A DNA stretch of 64,000 bases from Anaerolineales bacterium UBA6055 (GTDB lineage Bacteria > Chloroflexota > Anaerolineae > Aggregatilineales > Phototrophicaceae). Position 1 is the first letter of the stretch, and the number at the start of each line of letters is the position of its first letter. The notes under the pieces were generated by a model, which made no database searches, was not told the DNA's origin, and saw only the letters and a program-made list of their open reading frames with translations. Where the stretch lies: contig DIYL01000013.1 of assembly GCA_002428985.1 (NCBI GenBank), positions 186,001 through 250,000 on the forward strand. The letters run 5' to 3'. This document shows positions 42,987-53,335 of this stretch, in pieces. Position numbers and translations under genes: made by a program.

Positions 42987-45407
42987 ATGAGTATAATCCC
43001 AAATCGACTAAAACGTGGATTCACAAATCGCTGGCAAGCGATCTTTAATGTCGGCGATTTTTCTGCATTATTGATTGTTAGTGTCCTGTTGCTAATGCCC
43101 GCGCTGACCTTAACTGTAGCGGGTTGGGCGCTTGATATGCGTACAATTGTTCCGATCACCTTATTGAGTGTTGCATTCGGGTTTATGCTGTCCCGCAGTC
43201 AATATAACGAGCTACTAGCACTAATTGTCAGTTCGATGTATGGCATCGGTTTTGTGATTATGGTTGCCGCATTAAACGAGCCAACGGGATTTTTCCAAGC
43301 AATTGCCGCAGTCATTATTCGTAGTATACGTTGGTCGATTGATCTATTCACAGGCGGTATCAACCAAGATAGTCTGGTGTTCACAATCCTTGTAGCAACA
43401 TTATTTTGGTTTTTAGCCTATAACGCCGTATGGCATATTTTCCGGTTGGATCGTGTATGGCGGGTTATTCTGCCACCCGGCCTCATCTTATTAACCAATT
43501 TAGTCATTTACACAGGCGACGAACCCCTCGATTTATATCTCGTCATCTTCTTGCTCATGTCGATGTTACTAATCGTGCGATCAAATTTAGACGCACGGCA
43601 ATGGGAATGGTATATCAACGGCATCCGTGTCCCCCGAGTCGTCCGCCGACAATTTAGTATCATTGGTATTGTGTTATCTTTACTGGCTTTATCACTAGCT
43701 TGGGGTATACCAACTGGTAATTTACAAGAACGCCTCAATAGTTTTCAACAATTCCTCGCATCTGACCCGATACAACAAATGTCTGAAGTATGGAATCGTC
43801 TGTTTGCTCCAATTGAATCCGAAGGGCCCGCAACAACTGACTATTACGGTGGCGACTTGCTCAATTTAGGGGGTGCGATTAGCCTCGGCGATGAGGTAGT
43901 CTTTCTAGTTAATGCGCCGAATCAGGGGCAACGTTACTACTGGCGATCGCGTGTCTTTGAACGTTATGCCAATGGACAATGGTCACCATCAGCTGATTTA
44001 CGCATTACAGATCAGTCCTCTCCGGTCGACATTCGCATGAGCCCAGAAGTTATTGGACAACAGCGCCAACCTGTTAACCAACAGATCACAATCGGCATGT
44101 CAAACTCACGTATTTATTACACGGCCCCACAGCCAAGTTTCATTGATGGTACAGGTCGCATTGATTTAATCTATACTGACAGCCCAACTAATGACTCGAT
44201 GAATGTATCCGTTATACGACCCTTACAAGTATTATCACGTGGTGAAACCTACAATGCGACAAGTTTGATGAGTGTTGCCACTGCCAATGATTTACGAGCT
44301 GCCAACACCACCTATCCTGAATGGGTGACTAATCCAAATCTATTTGTTGGACAATCAAGTGGAAGAGTGCTGACACTGGCGCAACAAATTGTCAATGATG
44401 CCGGTGCAACTAATCCATATGACCAAGCCAAAGCAATCGAAACATGGTTACGCACGAATATTGTGTACAACGAGTCGATTTCTGCACCACCACCAAATGT
44501 TGACCCTGTAGAATGGGTTTTATTTGATGTGCGGGAAGGCTACTGTACATATTATGCCACTGCTATGATTACAATGTTACGAGGTTTAGGGGTTCCAGCT
44601 AGGTTAGCTGCAGGATTCTCTCAGGGCGATTTTGATGCCACAACCGGACAATATATTGTGCGCGAACGGGATGCACATACATGGGTTGAAGTCTACTTCC
44701 CTGGTTATGGTTGGATTGAATTTGAACCGACCGCAGCAGAAGAGCCATATAATCGTGAGGGTGATGACCTTGCTCAACCACAACCCCAATCATCAAACCC
44801 ATTACCGACATCAACACCAACGGCAACACCAACGACTGTGCCAAGCCCAACCCCGCAGTCAACACAAGAAGCCTTACAACAACAACAGGATCAACCGACA
44901 GCCACATTTACACCAAGCCCAACGTTTACAGCAACACCTGTGATTGTACCAACAGTTGAACCACCAATTGCGCCACAAAACTCGCCACCCTTCCCGTTGG
45001 TCAGTCTTGCATTATCGGCGTTATTCTTTTTACTTGTTCTCGTCGCGATAGCATTGTTAATTGCCTTCATATTCTGGTGGTGGGAATGGCGAGGCATGAA
45101 TGGCCTGAGCCCGGTATCACGTGCCTGGGCACGAATCGAACGTTATATTAGCCTAATTGGTATTCGGCAAAGCGACCACAAAACAACATTTGAAAAACGA
45201 CGTGACATCGAAAAACGTATTCCAGCGGCGAAAGATCCTGTCCGCGCAATCAGTGAGCTATATACTGCCGAACGTTATCGTGGTCGTAGCAATGACCCAA
45301 CAGAACACGCCCGTCATGCAGAAACAGCAGATAAAGCATGGAGTGATACCCGCAAAAATATCCTATTGCGATGGTTACGTAAGTTTATCCCATTTGTAAA
45401 GGATTAA
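42987..45407 (+). CDS. TgpA-like membrane transglutaminase
   Basis: An 806-residue protein. About seven N-terminal membrane helices (30-245) are followed by an extracytoplasmic region and a transglutaminase-like core with Cys520 in REGYCTYYATAMITMLRGLGV and His564 in RDAHTWVEVYFPGYGW; the catalytic Asp would be in the following WIEFEPT strand region. A Thr/Pro/Gln linker (about 590-675), one more helix (about 678-705) and a cytoplasmic DUF4129-like tail (about 710-806) follow. This is the DUF3488/TgpA family layout. The cysteine protease or transglutaminase activity is likely on the outer face. The stop overlaps the convergent methyltransferase stop by four bases. Confidence 0.87.
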   Translation: MSIIPNRLKRGFTNRWQAIFNVGDFSALLIVSVLLLMPALTLTVAGWALDMRTIVPITLLSVAFGFMLSRSQYNELLALIVSSMYGIGFVIMVAALNEPTGFFQAIAAVIIRSIRWSIDLFTGGINQDSLVFTILVATLFWFLAYNAVWHIFRLDRVWRVILPPGLILLTNLVIYTGDEPLDLYLVIFLLMSMLLIVRSNLDARQWEWYINGIRVPRVVRRQFSIIGIVLSLLALSLAWGIPTGNLQERLNSFQQFLASDPIQQMSEVWNRLFAPIESEGPATTDYYGGDLLNLGGAISLGDEVVFLVNAPNQGQRYYWRSRVFERYANGQWSPSADLRITDQSSPVDIRMSPEVIGQQRQPVNQQITIGMSNSRIYYTAPQPSFIDGTGRIDLIYTDSPTNDSMNVSVIRPLQVLSRGETYNATSLMSVATANDLRAANTTYPEWVTNPNLFVGQSSGRVLTLAQQIVNDAGATNPYDQAKAIETWLRTNIVYNESISAPPPNVDPVEWVLFDVREGYCTYYATAMITMLRGLGVPARLAAGFSQGDFDATTGQYIVRERDAHTWVEVYFPGYGWIEFEPTAAEEPYNREGDDLAQPQPQSSNPLPTSTPTATPTTVPSPTPQSTQEALQQQQDQPTATFTPSPTFTATPVIVPTVEPPIAPQNSPPFPLVSLALSALFFLLVLVAIALLIAFIFWWWEWRGMNGLSPVSRAWARIERYISLIGIRQSDHKTTFEKRRDIEKRIPAAKDPVRAISELYTAERYRGRSNDPTEHARHAETADKAWSDTRKNILLRWLRKFIPFVKD

Positions 45408-46132
45408 ACTTTTTCAACAACTAATAGATGTGATAAACCCCATGTGTCTAGTGGGGTTTTCTCAAATTTATAAAGTACATCCCGAATAACCTGAGCAGGC
45501 TTACCCAATCGTGCGATGATATTATCGTAACCACCATAAATGCGGGAATGATGTATAAACTTGACCGATTCACCATCAAAAAGCTGTCGGATACCACGCG
45601 CGGTGTAAGCGCGTACATGAGGTGCAAGTTGGTCACGCAAGCGATCCGGCAAATAATTAATTAGTGGCGTGTTGCCAAAGTAATACTCATCGTTCCAATA
45701 ATGCCCATGAGTCTCGAAGGGATACCAACGATTTGGGCAAAACATAACAATACGCCCGCCTGGCTTGAGTACACGTACCATTTCTAGCGCTGATTTACGG
45801 TCATCTTGCACATGTTCGATGACTTCGTGCGATAAAATCGTATCGAATGTGTTATCAGCATAGGGAACATATTCCCCCGCTGCAACTAATGCGTGAGGGA
45901 TTTCTTCGCGGGCAGTTTGTACCCGTTCATATTCGATATCGAATGCTTCAACATATGGTGTATAACGTCGACGAATTTGTGAGGCATACATCCCAACACC
46001 ACAACCATCGATCAATACATGTGCATTCTCTAGTTTTGCCCATTTTTCAATCATCATTAGGCGACGTTCTTGTCCTGCGCGCCATACATAACTCGGAACA
46101 CCTCGTAATGCCGCCAAATCGGATTGTGTCAT
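45404..46132 (-). CDS. Class I SAM-dependent methyltransferase
   Basis: A 242-residue enzyme: HVLIDGCGVGMYASQI (motif I with GCGVG), VEAFDIEYERVQTA, ALVAAGEYVPYADNTFDTILSHEVIEHV (post-motif) and EMVRVLKPGGRIVMFCPNRWYPFETHGHYW, the Methyltransf_11-type order. The C-terminal extension with HHSRIYGGYDNIIARLG resembles methyltransferases of glycan or lipid synthesis, but the substrate is not defined. No strong ribosome site lies before the ATG. It is convergent with the transglutaminase (stops overlap by four bases). Confidence 0.83.
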   Translation of the reverse strand: MTQSDLAALRGVPSYVWRAGQERRLMMIEKWAKLENAHVLIDGCGVGMYASQIRRRYTPYVEAFDIEYERVQTAREEIPHALVAAGEYVPYADNTFDTILSHEVIEHVQDDRKSALEMVRVLKPGGRIVMFCPNRWYPFETHGHYWNDEYYFGNTPLINYLPDRLRDQLAPHVRAYTARGIRQLFDGESVKFIHHSRIYGGYDNIIARLGKPAQVIRDVLYKFEKTPLDTWGLSHLLVVEKV

Positions 46133-46267
46133 AGTTTTCTACTTTTCAAGTATTTCAAGATAAAAGATAATATCACTGTTGATGCAATTTAAAATCACAA
46201 CCGCAGAAGTTTAACAAAGACTACAAGTTTTAATCAACGGACAACCTTTAACAATTGCGCAGAATGC

Positions 46268-48106
46268 TTATTTTTTCTCAAGGGCATCAAGGGATAATTT
46301 TGAACGTGGAATACGTGAAATCGTATCATCAATTGATTTAGATGTCGGTCTAGAATGAGGCACAGGGATAAATGCAGTAATTTGTGTACCTTTACCTGGA
46401 ACACTCTTTAAATCCAACACACCATCTAATAGCTCAGCCCGTTCGCGCATATTGACCATTCCAAAACTACCGCGCTGATCATAACCACCTGTAACGCTTT
46501 CGACATCGAAACCATTTCCGTTATCAGCAATGCGTACAACAATGCTATCCTCTTGGATGGTCACACTAGCACGAATTAGTTCTGCCTCCGCGTATTTACG
46601 AGCATTATTCGCAGCTTCTTCTATAAGATGAAAAATAGCCCCTTGCTGCTGAACATCCAACAGATGCTCCACTTGCTGTTCAACATACGTTTGCATCGGT
46701 TGACGATATGTTTGTTCCATCTTATTGGAAAGTTGTTGCAAGGCAGCGTTTAACCCACGCGACTCAAGTACGAGCGGACGTAATTTAAATAATACATGGC
46801 GAATCTCTTCAGTCGCTCGTAATGTCATATTACGAATCGTCTCAATTTCATCTGGTACGTTATCTGGATCACGTTCAAGCATTTTGGGAATGATGCCTAA
46901 ACGCATAGCGACTGCAGCAATTGTCTGAGTGGGTATATCATGCAAATCACGCACGAGGTCTTTACGTGCATCTTCCTGTAGTTCAATGATACGTTCTTTC
47001 TCTTCCATTAAGCCCTGATATAAGACAGCATTTTGGAGCGCAATCGTCGCTTGTGTACCGATAATCCGCAACGATTCGACTTGATCTTCATTAAATGCGT
47101 TACGTGCCTCACTACCAAACAACAAAACCCCATAATTATCGAAGCCAGAGCGCAGTGGAATACACAACATAGACCGTACATTCTGAAATGAAATCATCGA
47201 GCGTACTTCAGGGTCATTACGAGCGGCGCTTCCGAAGACAGGGCGTGTTTCAGCCAATGCCTGTGCAATAATACCATCCTTACCATCGAACATGCGGTTT
47301 TCATCAACATGCGAGATCCCTTGTGAATTCGCAATTTCGAGGCGATTATCATATGAATACAACAAGACAACACTTGCTAGACGGTTGCGTCCACTTGCTT
47401 GCATACTAATACGACCAATACTCAATGCGGCATCTAAAATCCGATTATATTGCAGTGTGGAATTGAGCTCCATTGCCATCTCAGATAGTGCATGTGTACT
47501 TTCACGCATATGAGCGAGGGTATTAGCTTGTTCCTCAGACTCTTTGCGTTCCTGTACTAGTAATTGTTCCTGCACGGCATCTTGGAAATACAACCAGATT
47601 GACAAAATCGCACTAAGCACGACGAGTACAATCACAGTTGGTAAATAAATATCCAATGCTTGTGTCAACCATTCACTCCCGAATAATGTCACCATTGCCA
47701 CAACAGCACTGATAATAATGCCTGTCGTCGAGACAACACCCATCATAGAACGATGCCTTAAGAACCCAACAGTAATTGCGATAGCCAAGATACTTACCAG
47801 CTCAAAGGGGAGATTATTAACACCTACAACCCGAACAAACACGCCAATAGTGATCCAATCAGTCACCAGCGCTACAAGCGGAGAATATGCATGTAATGGC
47901 TGGAACCATGCAAATATCAATAGCACGATATTTGCAACCGCACTAATGGCAACCGCAGTCAAAATATCGGATATAGCATCAAAATTAAATTGACGAAATG
48001 CAAATACTGTAATTGCTAGCCCGATAATTAGGAACCAGCGTGCACCAAAATATAATAAATCCTTATATGCTGATGACTTCAATAATTTTGCATTCAACGA
48101 TTGCAT
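46268..48106 (-). CDS. GAF-containing NarL-type sensor histidine kinase
   Basis: A 612-residue kinase. The N-terminus (about 18-175) is a membrane domain of about six helices, probably a MASE-like sensor. A GAF domain spans about 218-362. A HisKA_3 dimerisation domain follows, with His389 in VRDLHDIPTQTIAAVAMRLG, the HDxxxQ motif of the NarX/DesK group. The C-terminal ATPase (about 480-595) has LIEEAANNARKYAEA and GSFGMVNMRERAELL. A LuxR-type regulator would be the partner but none is adjacent. The kinase motif is complete, so it should be active. Confidence 0.9.
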   Translation of the reverse strand: MQSLNAKLLKSSAYKDLLYFGARWFLIIGLAITVFAFRQFNFDAISDILTAVAISAVANIVLLIFAWFQPLHAYSPLVALVTDWITIGVFVRVVGVNNLPFELVSILAIAITVGFLRHRSMMGVVSTTGIIISAVVAMVTLFGSEWLTQALDIYLPTVIVLVVLSAILSIWLYFQDAVQEQLLVQERKESEEQANTLAHMRESTHALSEMAMELNSTLQYNRILDAALSIGRISMQASGRNRLASVVLLYSYDNRLEIANSQGISHVDENRMFDGKDGIIAQALAETRPVFGSAARNDPEVRSMISFQNVRSMLCIPLRSGFDNYGVLLFGSEARNAFNEDQVESLRIIGTQATIALQNAVLYQGLMEEKERIIELQEDARKDLVRDLHDIPTQTIAAVAMRLGIIPKMLERDPDNVPDEIETIRNMTLRATEEIRHVLFKLRPLVLESRGLNAALQQLSNKMEQTYRQPMQTYVEQQVEHLLDVQQQGAIFHLIEEAANNARKYAEAELIRASVTIQEDSIVVRIADNGNGFDVESVTGGYDQRGSFGMVNMRERAELLDGVLDLKSVPGKGTQITAFIPVPHSRPTSKSIDDTISRIPRSKLSLDALEKK

Positions 48107-48211
48107 AGGACATCATACTCACAGTTCAGGTTTAAGGACTACAATTATGTAATCATTGTACAGTCAAAAATGCAACTCAAAGGTATAGAAATAATATAAA
48201 TTCACTAAGGT

Positions 48212-49393
48212 TTAGCGGACGAATGACAGGATTTCATCCACGGCTAGCTTGACACCACCAGCCGACCGGAGAGTGTTTCCCAGTGCGCTTGCAGTATCCG
48301 TATACTCTGTAGCCTCAATAATTGTCTTCAAATCGATAATCAGGGATGCTTCATTAGGGCGGCGATTTATAATACCTGCACCAAACTTCTTCACTTGGTT
48401 TGCAACTAACCCCTGTTCGATTTGCTGGGGAACAACGATCATCGGCACACCACCTAATAAGCTTTCATGGACGCTATTTAATCCACCGTGTGTTATAAAA
48501 ACATCGGTTTTCTGCAATACATATATCTGAGGCACATAATTCCTTACCAAGAAGTTATCCGGAATATCGCCTAGCTGACTAATGTCAGTATGCTCACCCA
48601 CAGACATCACAAAATATGCTGCATAATCCTTAAATGTCTCTAAACACAATTGATAAAAGTCTAGGTTTCTATTATTAATTGTCCCAAGAGAGATATAGAT
48701 TAATGGTGATTGATCAAGGAATTCATAGGGAAAATCTTGCAATAATAGATCATCAACCAACGGGCCGACAAAACGAAATTTGTCACCAAACCGATGCTGT
48801 GCAGGTTGAAATTCACGAGTCGTGTAGACAATGTTCAGATCACCTTGACATGCAACGGCCTCGAATAAGCCAATACTCTTGATATTGAATTTCATCTGAA
48901 TACGTTGACGTGTTTGCCAATAGCCAGTGGCTTCACCTAATAACTGACCTGCTGTCTTGGCAAGATCACCTATTGGCATTGGTGGTGGTGCCAGTGGATG
49001 TACAGCAAATGTTGCAAAGGTGGCAATCGCTGGGATGTCAAACTTCTGCAACGCCATTTTTGCCCAACCACATAAGGAGTCATAAATTACATAATCGGGC
49101 TGTTCGAGCTCAATCAGTTTGAACATAAATGGTAATAATTGTTCACCAATGCGGATAAGCCTATGAGCATTTTGAGGAATATTACCGCCTTGTGATAGTT
49201 GACTGATGTGACGTAATTCTTCGATATCCGGATATGGGATAAAAGTTGCCCGCGTCGCTTCGACTTGTTGACGGTAGTCATGTGTCAACACATATACGAC
49301 ATCTTCGCCACGGTTAACCAGCTCAGATATGAGTATTTGCGCTGGATTTACGTGACCTATAGCGGGAATATTGAAGAACAACCCTTTACCCAT
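48212..49393 (-). CDS. Glycosyltransferase, MGT/UGT (GT1) type
   Basis: A 393-residue GT-B enzyme. The N-terminal acceptor domain begins GLFFNIPAIGHVNPAQILISEL. The C-terminal donor domain has YISLGTINNRNLDFY, VRNYVPQIYVLQKTDVFITHGGLNSVHESLLGGVPMIVVPQQIEQG, the UGT/MGT signature that binds a UDP- or dTDP-sugar. It would add sugar to a lipid or small molecule. It starts four bases after the GH127 gene on the same strand with GGGAGAC upstream, so they form an operon. The acceptor is unknown. Confidence 0.88.
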   Translation of the reverse strand: MGKGLFFNIPAIGHVNPAQILISELVNRGEDVVYVLTHDYRQQVEATRATFIPYPDIEELRHISQLSQGGNIPQNAHRLIRIGEQLLPFMFKLIELEQPDYVIYDSLCGWAKMALQKFDIPAIATFATFAVHPLAPPPMPIGDLAKTAGQLLGEATGYWQTRQRIQMKFNIKSIGLFEAVACQGDLNIVYTTREFQPAQHRFGDKFRFVGPLVDDLLLQDFPYEFLDQSPLIYISLGTINNRNLDFYQLCLETFKDYAAYFVMSVGEHTDISQLGDIPDNFLVRNYVPQIYVLQKTDVFITHGGLNSVHESLLGGVPMIVVPQQIEQGLVANQVKKFGAGIINRRPNEASLIIDLKTIIEATEYTDTASALGNTLRSAGGVKLAVDEILSFVR

Positions 49394-49396
49394 TCA

Positions 49397-51310
49397 TTAA
49401 GTCTCCCTTATCCAGACACGCATCTCACCGCTGCCACGATTTGCCCAAAATGCAAACGGAATCGCTTGTACCTTAATCTGATTTAGTTCAAGGTTCTGCG
49501 TGGTATATAACATATCACTGCTTGTGTCCTGACGATATGCTGAACCCTGAATAATTGGAACACCTTCTAATATGTCTTCCCCTAAGACAATATCAAACTG
49601 ACCATCATTAGGTAGGCTAATCGCGGTTAATTCTGAGCCGTTATCAACTTCTTCAAGGCAGTAAACAAGTGGTCCGCGCTGTAATGCAACTTTACCAGCC
49701 ATATGACGCACTTTGGAATTCGCTCGAACACGCTGAATTGACATATCGAAGTCAATTTCGACAACATCACCCTGCTGCCATTCTCGTGTAATGGTTGCAT
49801 AACCACGGGTTATCTCGCCAGTTATCGCCTCGCCATTAACAGATACACTAGACGATGAACTCCAAGATGGGATCCGTAGAGCGAGCGTGAATTGTGTGGG
49901 TGCATCAACATCTACTGACAACTGAATGCGACCGTTATAGGGATAATTCGTTGCTTGTATCAGTCTGATAGGCGAATCCTGAATATTAAACTGTACTGCG
50001 TTTGCTCCATACAAATTTACATAGATGGTGTCGTCATGTTGTGCATAAAAATAGCCACCAATACTAGCAATCAGTCGTGCAATATTGCCGGGGCAACAAG
50101 CGCAGTCATACCATTCTTCACGCTCATATGTTTTGCCAGATGTATTTAATACAGGCGACCACATATTAAACGGGTCGATGGCGGGATGTCCTGCTAATGG
50201 ATTGGAGTAGAAAAATCGTGAACCATCTAATGACAAACCACTCAAAAAACCATTGTAGAGAGCACGTTCTAGCACATCAATATATCGGCTGTCAGGATCA
50301 AGCAAAAACATCCGTTGCGCCCAAAACACTAATGCAATCGAAGCGCATGTCTCAGCATATGCTGTCTCATCAGGTAAGTCATAGGGAGATGTAAAGCCTT
50401 CATTTAAGCGTGTCGATCCCAGTGCTCCCGTGACATAGAGTTTATGTTTAACAACATCGTCCCATAACGTCAAACAAGCTTGTTTGAGTTCTTCGTCACC
50501 TGTCAGCCGTGCGAGATCAGCCATTCCACAATACATATATAATGCCCGAACGGAATGTCCCTCGGCAGTTGTTTGTTCGCGTACAGGCAAATGTGACTGA
50601 TTATAGGCATAGGTTTTTGCCCAGAAGTTTTCGGGCTTATCACCGCGTTTAGTCGCTTCCTCATCATAATAGTGTGGTTGTGTACCACGCGCATCAATGA
50701 AATATTGTGCGAGTTTAAGATAACCATCTTCATCTGTTACCTCATACAAGCGAATCAATGCCAATTCTAATTCTTGATGTCCCGGATACCCTTGCAATTG
50801 ATGATCATCTAACCCAAACAAACTCTCGATTAAATCCACATAGCGACACATCACATCGAGAAAGCGACGATCACTAGTGGCTTCATAATGCGCTACTGCC
50901 GCCTCAATTAAATGTCCAGCACAGTATAATTCGTGCAAATCGCGTAAATTACTCCAGCGTTTATCGGGTTCGACTTGCTGATAATAGGAGTTGAGATAAC
51001 CGTCTTCAGCTTGTAGCTTCTCGTAGCGAGTGATAATGTCATCTAATTGCGATTGTAGTGTATCGGTTGGATGAGTTGTGAGGGTATACGAAGCAGCTTC
51101 CATCCACTTTGCAATATCAGAATCCCAGAACACATGAGGGCGGTAACGGGTTTCATCGGGTGTCCATTTACCTTTAATTGCCTCAAAACGGAAAGTTGTT
51201 TTAGTCTGATGGTAGACTGCGCCTAATGTTACCTCACGATTGATACGCGTGCGCTCTGCCCAAAATCCATCAGTAAACATCACATTATTGAACTTAATCG
51301 GGTTCACCAC
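49397..51310 (-). CDS. Glycoside hydrolase family 127 (beta-L-arabinofuranosidase-like)
   Basis: A 637-residue enzyme matching the GH127 (former DUF1680) family. The zinc/cysteine active site is intact: Glu320 and Cys322 in YAETCASIA and Cys405-Cys406 in YDCACCPGN, equivalent to the E-x-C and CC of the characterised bifidobacterial enzyme. An (alpha/alpha)6 barrel with WMEAASYTL ... HELYCAGHLIEAAV ... GHQELELALIRLYEVT precedes a C-terminal beta domain. Family activity is removal of beta-L-arabinofuranose, though related substrates occur. There is no signal peptide. It is followed four bases later by a glycosyltransferase. Confidence 0.9.
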   Translation of the reverse strand: MVNPIKFNNVMFTDGFWAERTRINREVTLGAVYHQTKTTFRFEAIKGKWTPDETRYRPHVFWDSDIAKWMEAASYTLTTHPTDTLQSQLDDIITRYEKLQAEDGYLNSYYQQVEPDKRWSNLRDLHELYCAGHLIEAAVAHYEATSDRRFLDVMCRYVDLIESLFGLDDHQLQGYPGHQELELALIRLYEVTDEDGYLKLAQYFIDARGTQPHYYDEEATKRGDKPENFWAKTYAYNQSHLPVREQTTAEGHSVRALYMYCGMADLARLTGDEELKQACLTLWDDVVKHKLYVTGALGSTRLNEGFTSPYDLPDETAYAETCASIALVFWAQRMFLLDPDSRYIDVLERALYNGFLSGLSLDGSRFFYSNPLAGHPAIDPFNMWSPVLNTSGKTYEREEWYDCACCPGNIARLIASIGGYFYAQHDDTIYVNLYGANAVQFNIQDSPIRLIQATNYPYNGRIQLSVDVDAPTQFTLALRIPSWSSSSSVSVNGEAITGEITRGYATITREWQQGDVVEIDFDMSIQRVRANSKVRHMAGKVALQRGPLVYCLEEVDNGSELTAISLPNDGQFDIVLGEDILEGVPIIQGSAYRQDTSSDMLYTTQNLELNQIKVQAIPFAFWANRGSGEMRVWIRET

Positions 51311-51340
51311 AAAAAATCTTTCTAATAAGTTGTGTCAAAA

Positions 51341-51368
51341 AAGAGAGTTTGATGTCATCGCCCTCTCT
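51341..51368 (-). terminator. Terminator after the oligopeptide-type operon
   Basis: On the minus strand AGAGAG (51368-51363), a loop of about 16 nt and CTCTCTT run into TTTTTG. It lies between the last gene of the operon (stop at 51394) and the start of the GH127 gene, separating the two transcripts. Confidence 0.65.
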
Positions 51369-51393
51369 GATTTTACTTCAAATATATTGTTAT

Positions 51394-51891
51394 TTATTCA
51401 TCATATACTGTTAACGGCTCACGCCCAAACGTTTCCAGCAAGACATTTAACTCACGCCCGATGTCGATTAGACAAGAGTCGGATGGACGTTCAGCAATTC
51501 GCCACTCAATCTGAGTAAAGCTCGCCATACCAAACACCAAACTGCCCTGTATGTTTGTTCCCATCGCTAACATGGCATCATTTGGAATATCAGAGGGGTC
51601 GATGAGCCATTCCACATGTTGTAACATTTGCCCACGTCGCTCGTCGGTATAATCCTCACACGCTTCAATCTGTTCGCCTAACATCAAATAGGGTTCAGCG
51701 TCTGCACCTGATAAGGGCGTTGCTTCCGCCATTTGTGTTTGCACTGCAAACAAATCTGGATCAAGTGTTATAATTGTATCTATAGGCTGTGTATTAGCAT
51801 CAGCAGGTGCTTGAATCGAGCTCACTCCAATCATCAATGCAATCAACGCAATGACAACTAGTATGCCCGTTAATATCACTCGTTTCTGCAT
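51394..51891 (-). CDS. Exported or anchored small protein at the end of the ABC operon
   Basis: A 165-residue protein with one N-terminal membrane helix (about 6-26) and a soluble external domain of about 130 residues. DPDLFAVQTQMAEATPLSGADAEPYLMLGEQIEACEDYTDERRGQMLQHVEWLIDP and two further Cys suggest a folded, perhaps disulphide-bonded helical domain. I do not recognise the family. It begins nine bases after the cytochrome c lipoprotein and ends at the operon terminator, so it is probably functionally tied to that lipoprotein. Confidence 0.6.
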   Translation of the reverse strand: MQKRVILTGILVVIALIALMIGVSSIQAPADANTQPIDTIITLDPDLFAVQTQMAEATPLSGADAEPYLMLGEQIEACEDYTDERRGQMLQHVEWLIDPSDIPNDAMLAMGTNIQGSLVFGMASFTQIEWRIAERPSDSCLIDIGRELNVLLETFGREPLTVYDE

Positions 51892-51899
51892 AATTTTGG

Positions 51900-52406
51900 T
51901 TACTCACCTTGTGACAGGGATAGCAGATATTGATACAAATTCGTCGCACCATTTTGGCTTAAACGATCGGTTGAAAATTGGTGATCATTACCAATATCAC
52001 CACCCGTGCGCATAAATGTGATAAATTCATCTTCTGTTGCTGAATATCCAATTAGGGCATTTTCACCATCAACCCCAACACCAGCTTCACCATGACATTC
52101 TGCACAGGCCAACGCCTCATAGCGTCCAAGTCCACGACTGACAGCGCGTTCGTCAAGTTCAATAGTTTCAGTTTCTTCGTCCATTTCAGCACTATCAGCT
52201 TCTTCGGTTTCCTCTGCAGACTGGTTGAATACAGGCGGGTTCGTCGGTGCAACAAACTCAAAGGTCGGGAATGGTGTTGTTGTTGCCTCTTCCTCAGCTT
52301 GTTGTGCATCACCCGATGCTCCACCATCAGCGTCATTACCGCCACAAGCAACAATAACTATGGCTAGAATAGATAATAAGCTAATTAGTTTGATCTGTTT
52401 AAACAT
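51900..52406 (-). CDS. Cytochrome c-type lipoprotein
   Basis: A 168-residue protein: lipoprotein signal with Cys21 in IVIVACGG, an acidic and Thr/Pro linker (about 25-85), and a single c-type haem domain (about 90-168) with Cys101-Ala-Glu-Cys104-His105. Met132 in ITFMRTGG is the likely sixth ligand. It is expected outside the membrane, anchored by lipid, as an electron carrier or sensor. AAGGAG lies before the ATG. Its place inside an oligopeptide-type ABC operon, 13 bases after a permease gene, is unusual. Confidence 0.85.
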   Translation of the reverse strand: MFKQIKLISLLSILAIVIVACGGNDADGGASGDAQQAEEEATTTPFPTFEFVAPTNPPVFNQSAEETEEADSAEMDEETETIELDERAVSRGLGRYEALACAECHGEAGVGVDGENALIGYSATEDEFITFMRTGGDIGNDHQFSTDRLSQNGATNLYQYLLSLSQGE

Positions 52407-52418
52407 AAAAATCTCCTT

Positions 52419-53333
52419 TTATTTCCCCCGTGATGGATCAAGTGCTTCTTGTAGACCATCGCCAACAAAAGAAAAACTTAACATTGTTGCCGCCACCAAT
52501 ATCGTTGGGAACAATGCTAGGTGATAATACACTGCAATGGTGCTACCAACACTACTACCCACCATTTTACCCCAACTTGCAGTTGGTTCAGTGATACCGA
52601 TGCCCAAAAAACTTAGACCAGCTTCGGCAAAAATCGCCAAAGGCACAGCAAATGTAAATGAAACCAACAACGGTGTGAGTGAATTGGGCAAAATATGCTG
52701 GGTAATAATCTGGAATTCAGATGCCCCTAACGCTCTCGCAGCTTCTACAAATTCAGTTTCCCGATATTTTAAAAACTGTGCGCGTGCAATCCGTGCAGGT
52801 TCAATCCATGAGGTGATGGCTAGCACAAAAATCACATTGCCTAACCCTGCCCCAACAATACTAATGAGGAAAAGTGCGAATAATAATGGTGGAATCGCTG
52901 TGGCAATTTCAATAATACGTAAAATTGTAAAATCCCAAAATCCACCACGATACCCTGCGATTGCTCCTAACGGTACAGCAAATGCAAACGCAATCAATGG
53001 CACAGCCAAACCGATCAATAGCGATGTACGCGCGCCATAAATTAAACGTGATAAATAGTCACGCCCAACACCATCTCCACCAAGAATATGATCAGGGTCT
53101 TCGAATGGGAGCAACCGTGTAATCGTAAAATCAACCTCATTTAAGCCATAGGGCGCAATTATATCCGCGAAGATTGCTGTCAAAATCAATAATATCAGCA
53201 CAATGAACCCGAACATCGCCAAACGATTCTGTATGAAACGCCGGAAAGCATCGCGTATCAATGATCGTTGTTGGATTTGCTCTGTATTGGTCACTTTTAA
53301 TTGAACAGGTTTTGCGTTTGTCGCTTCTGTCAT
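52419..53333 (-). CDS. Oligopeptide-type ABC permease (DppC/OppC family)
   Basis: A 304-residue permease with about six membrane helices. The N-terminal OppC domain (RDAFRRFIQNRLAMFGFIVLILLILTAIFADIIAPY) and the later EAARALGASEFQIITQHILPNSLTPLLV carry the EAA loop that contacts the ATPase. AAGGGGC precedes the ATG, which lies just after the OppB-type stop. Together with the OppB-type permease and the binding protein it forms a peptide, nickel or oligosaccharide importer. No ATPase genes of the DppD/DppF type are present in the operon, so they must be supplied elsewhere. Confidence 0.9.
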   Translation of the reverse strand: MTEATNAKPVQLKVTNTEQIQQRSLIRDAFRRFIQNRLAMFGFIVLILLILTAIFADIIAPYGLNEVDFTITRLLPFEDPDHILGGDGVGRDYLSRLIYGARTSLLIGLAVPLIAFAFAVPLGAIAGYRGGFWDFTILRIIEIATAIPPLLFALFLISIVGAGLGNVIFVLAITSWIEPARIARAQFLKYRETEFVEAARALGASEFQIITQHILPNSLTPLLVSFTFAVPLAIFAEAGLSFLGIGITEPTASWGKMVGSSVGSTIAVYYHLALFPTILVAATMLSFSFVGDGLQEALDPSRGK

Positions 53334-53335
53334 CG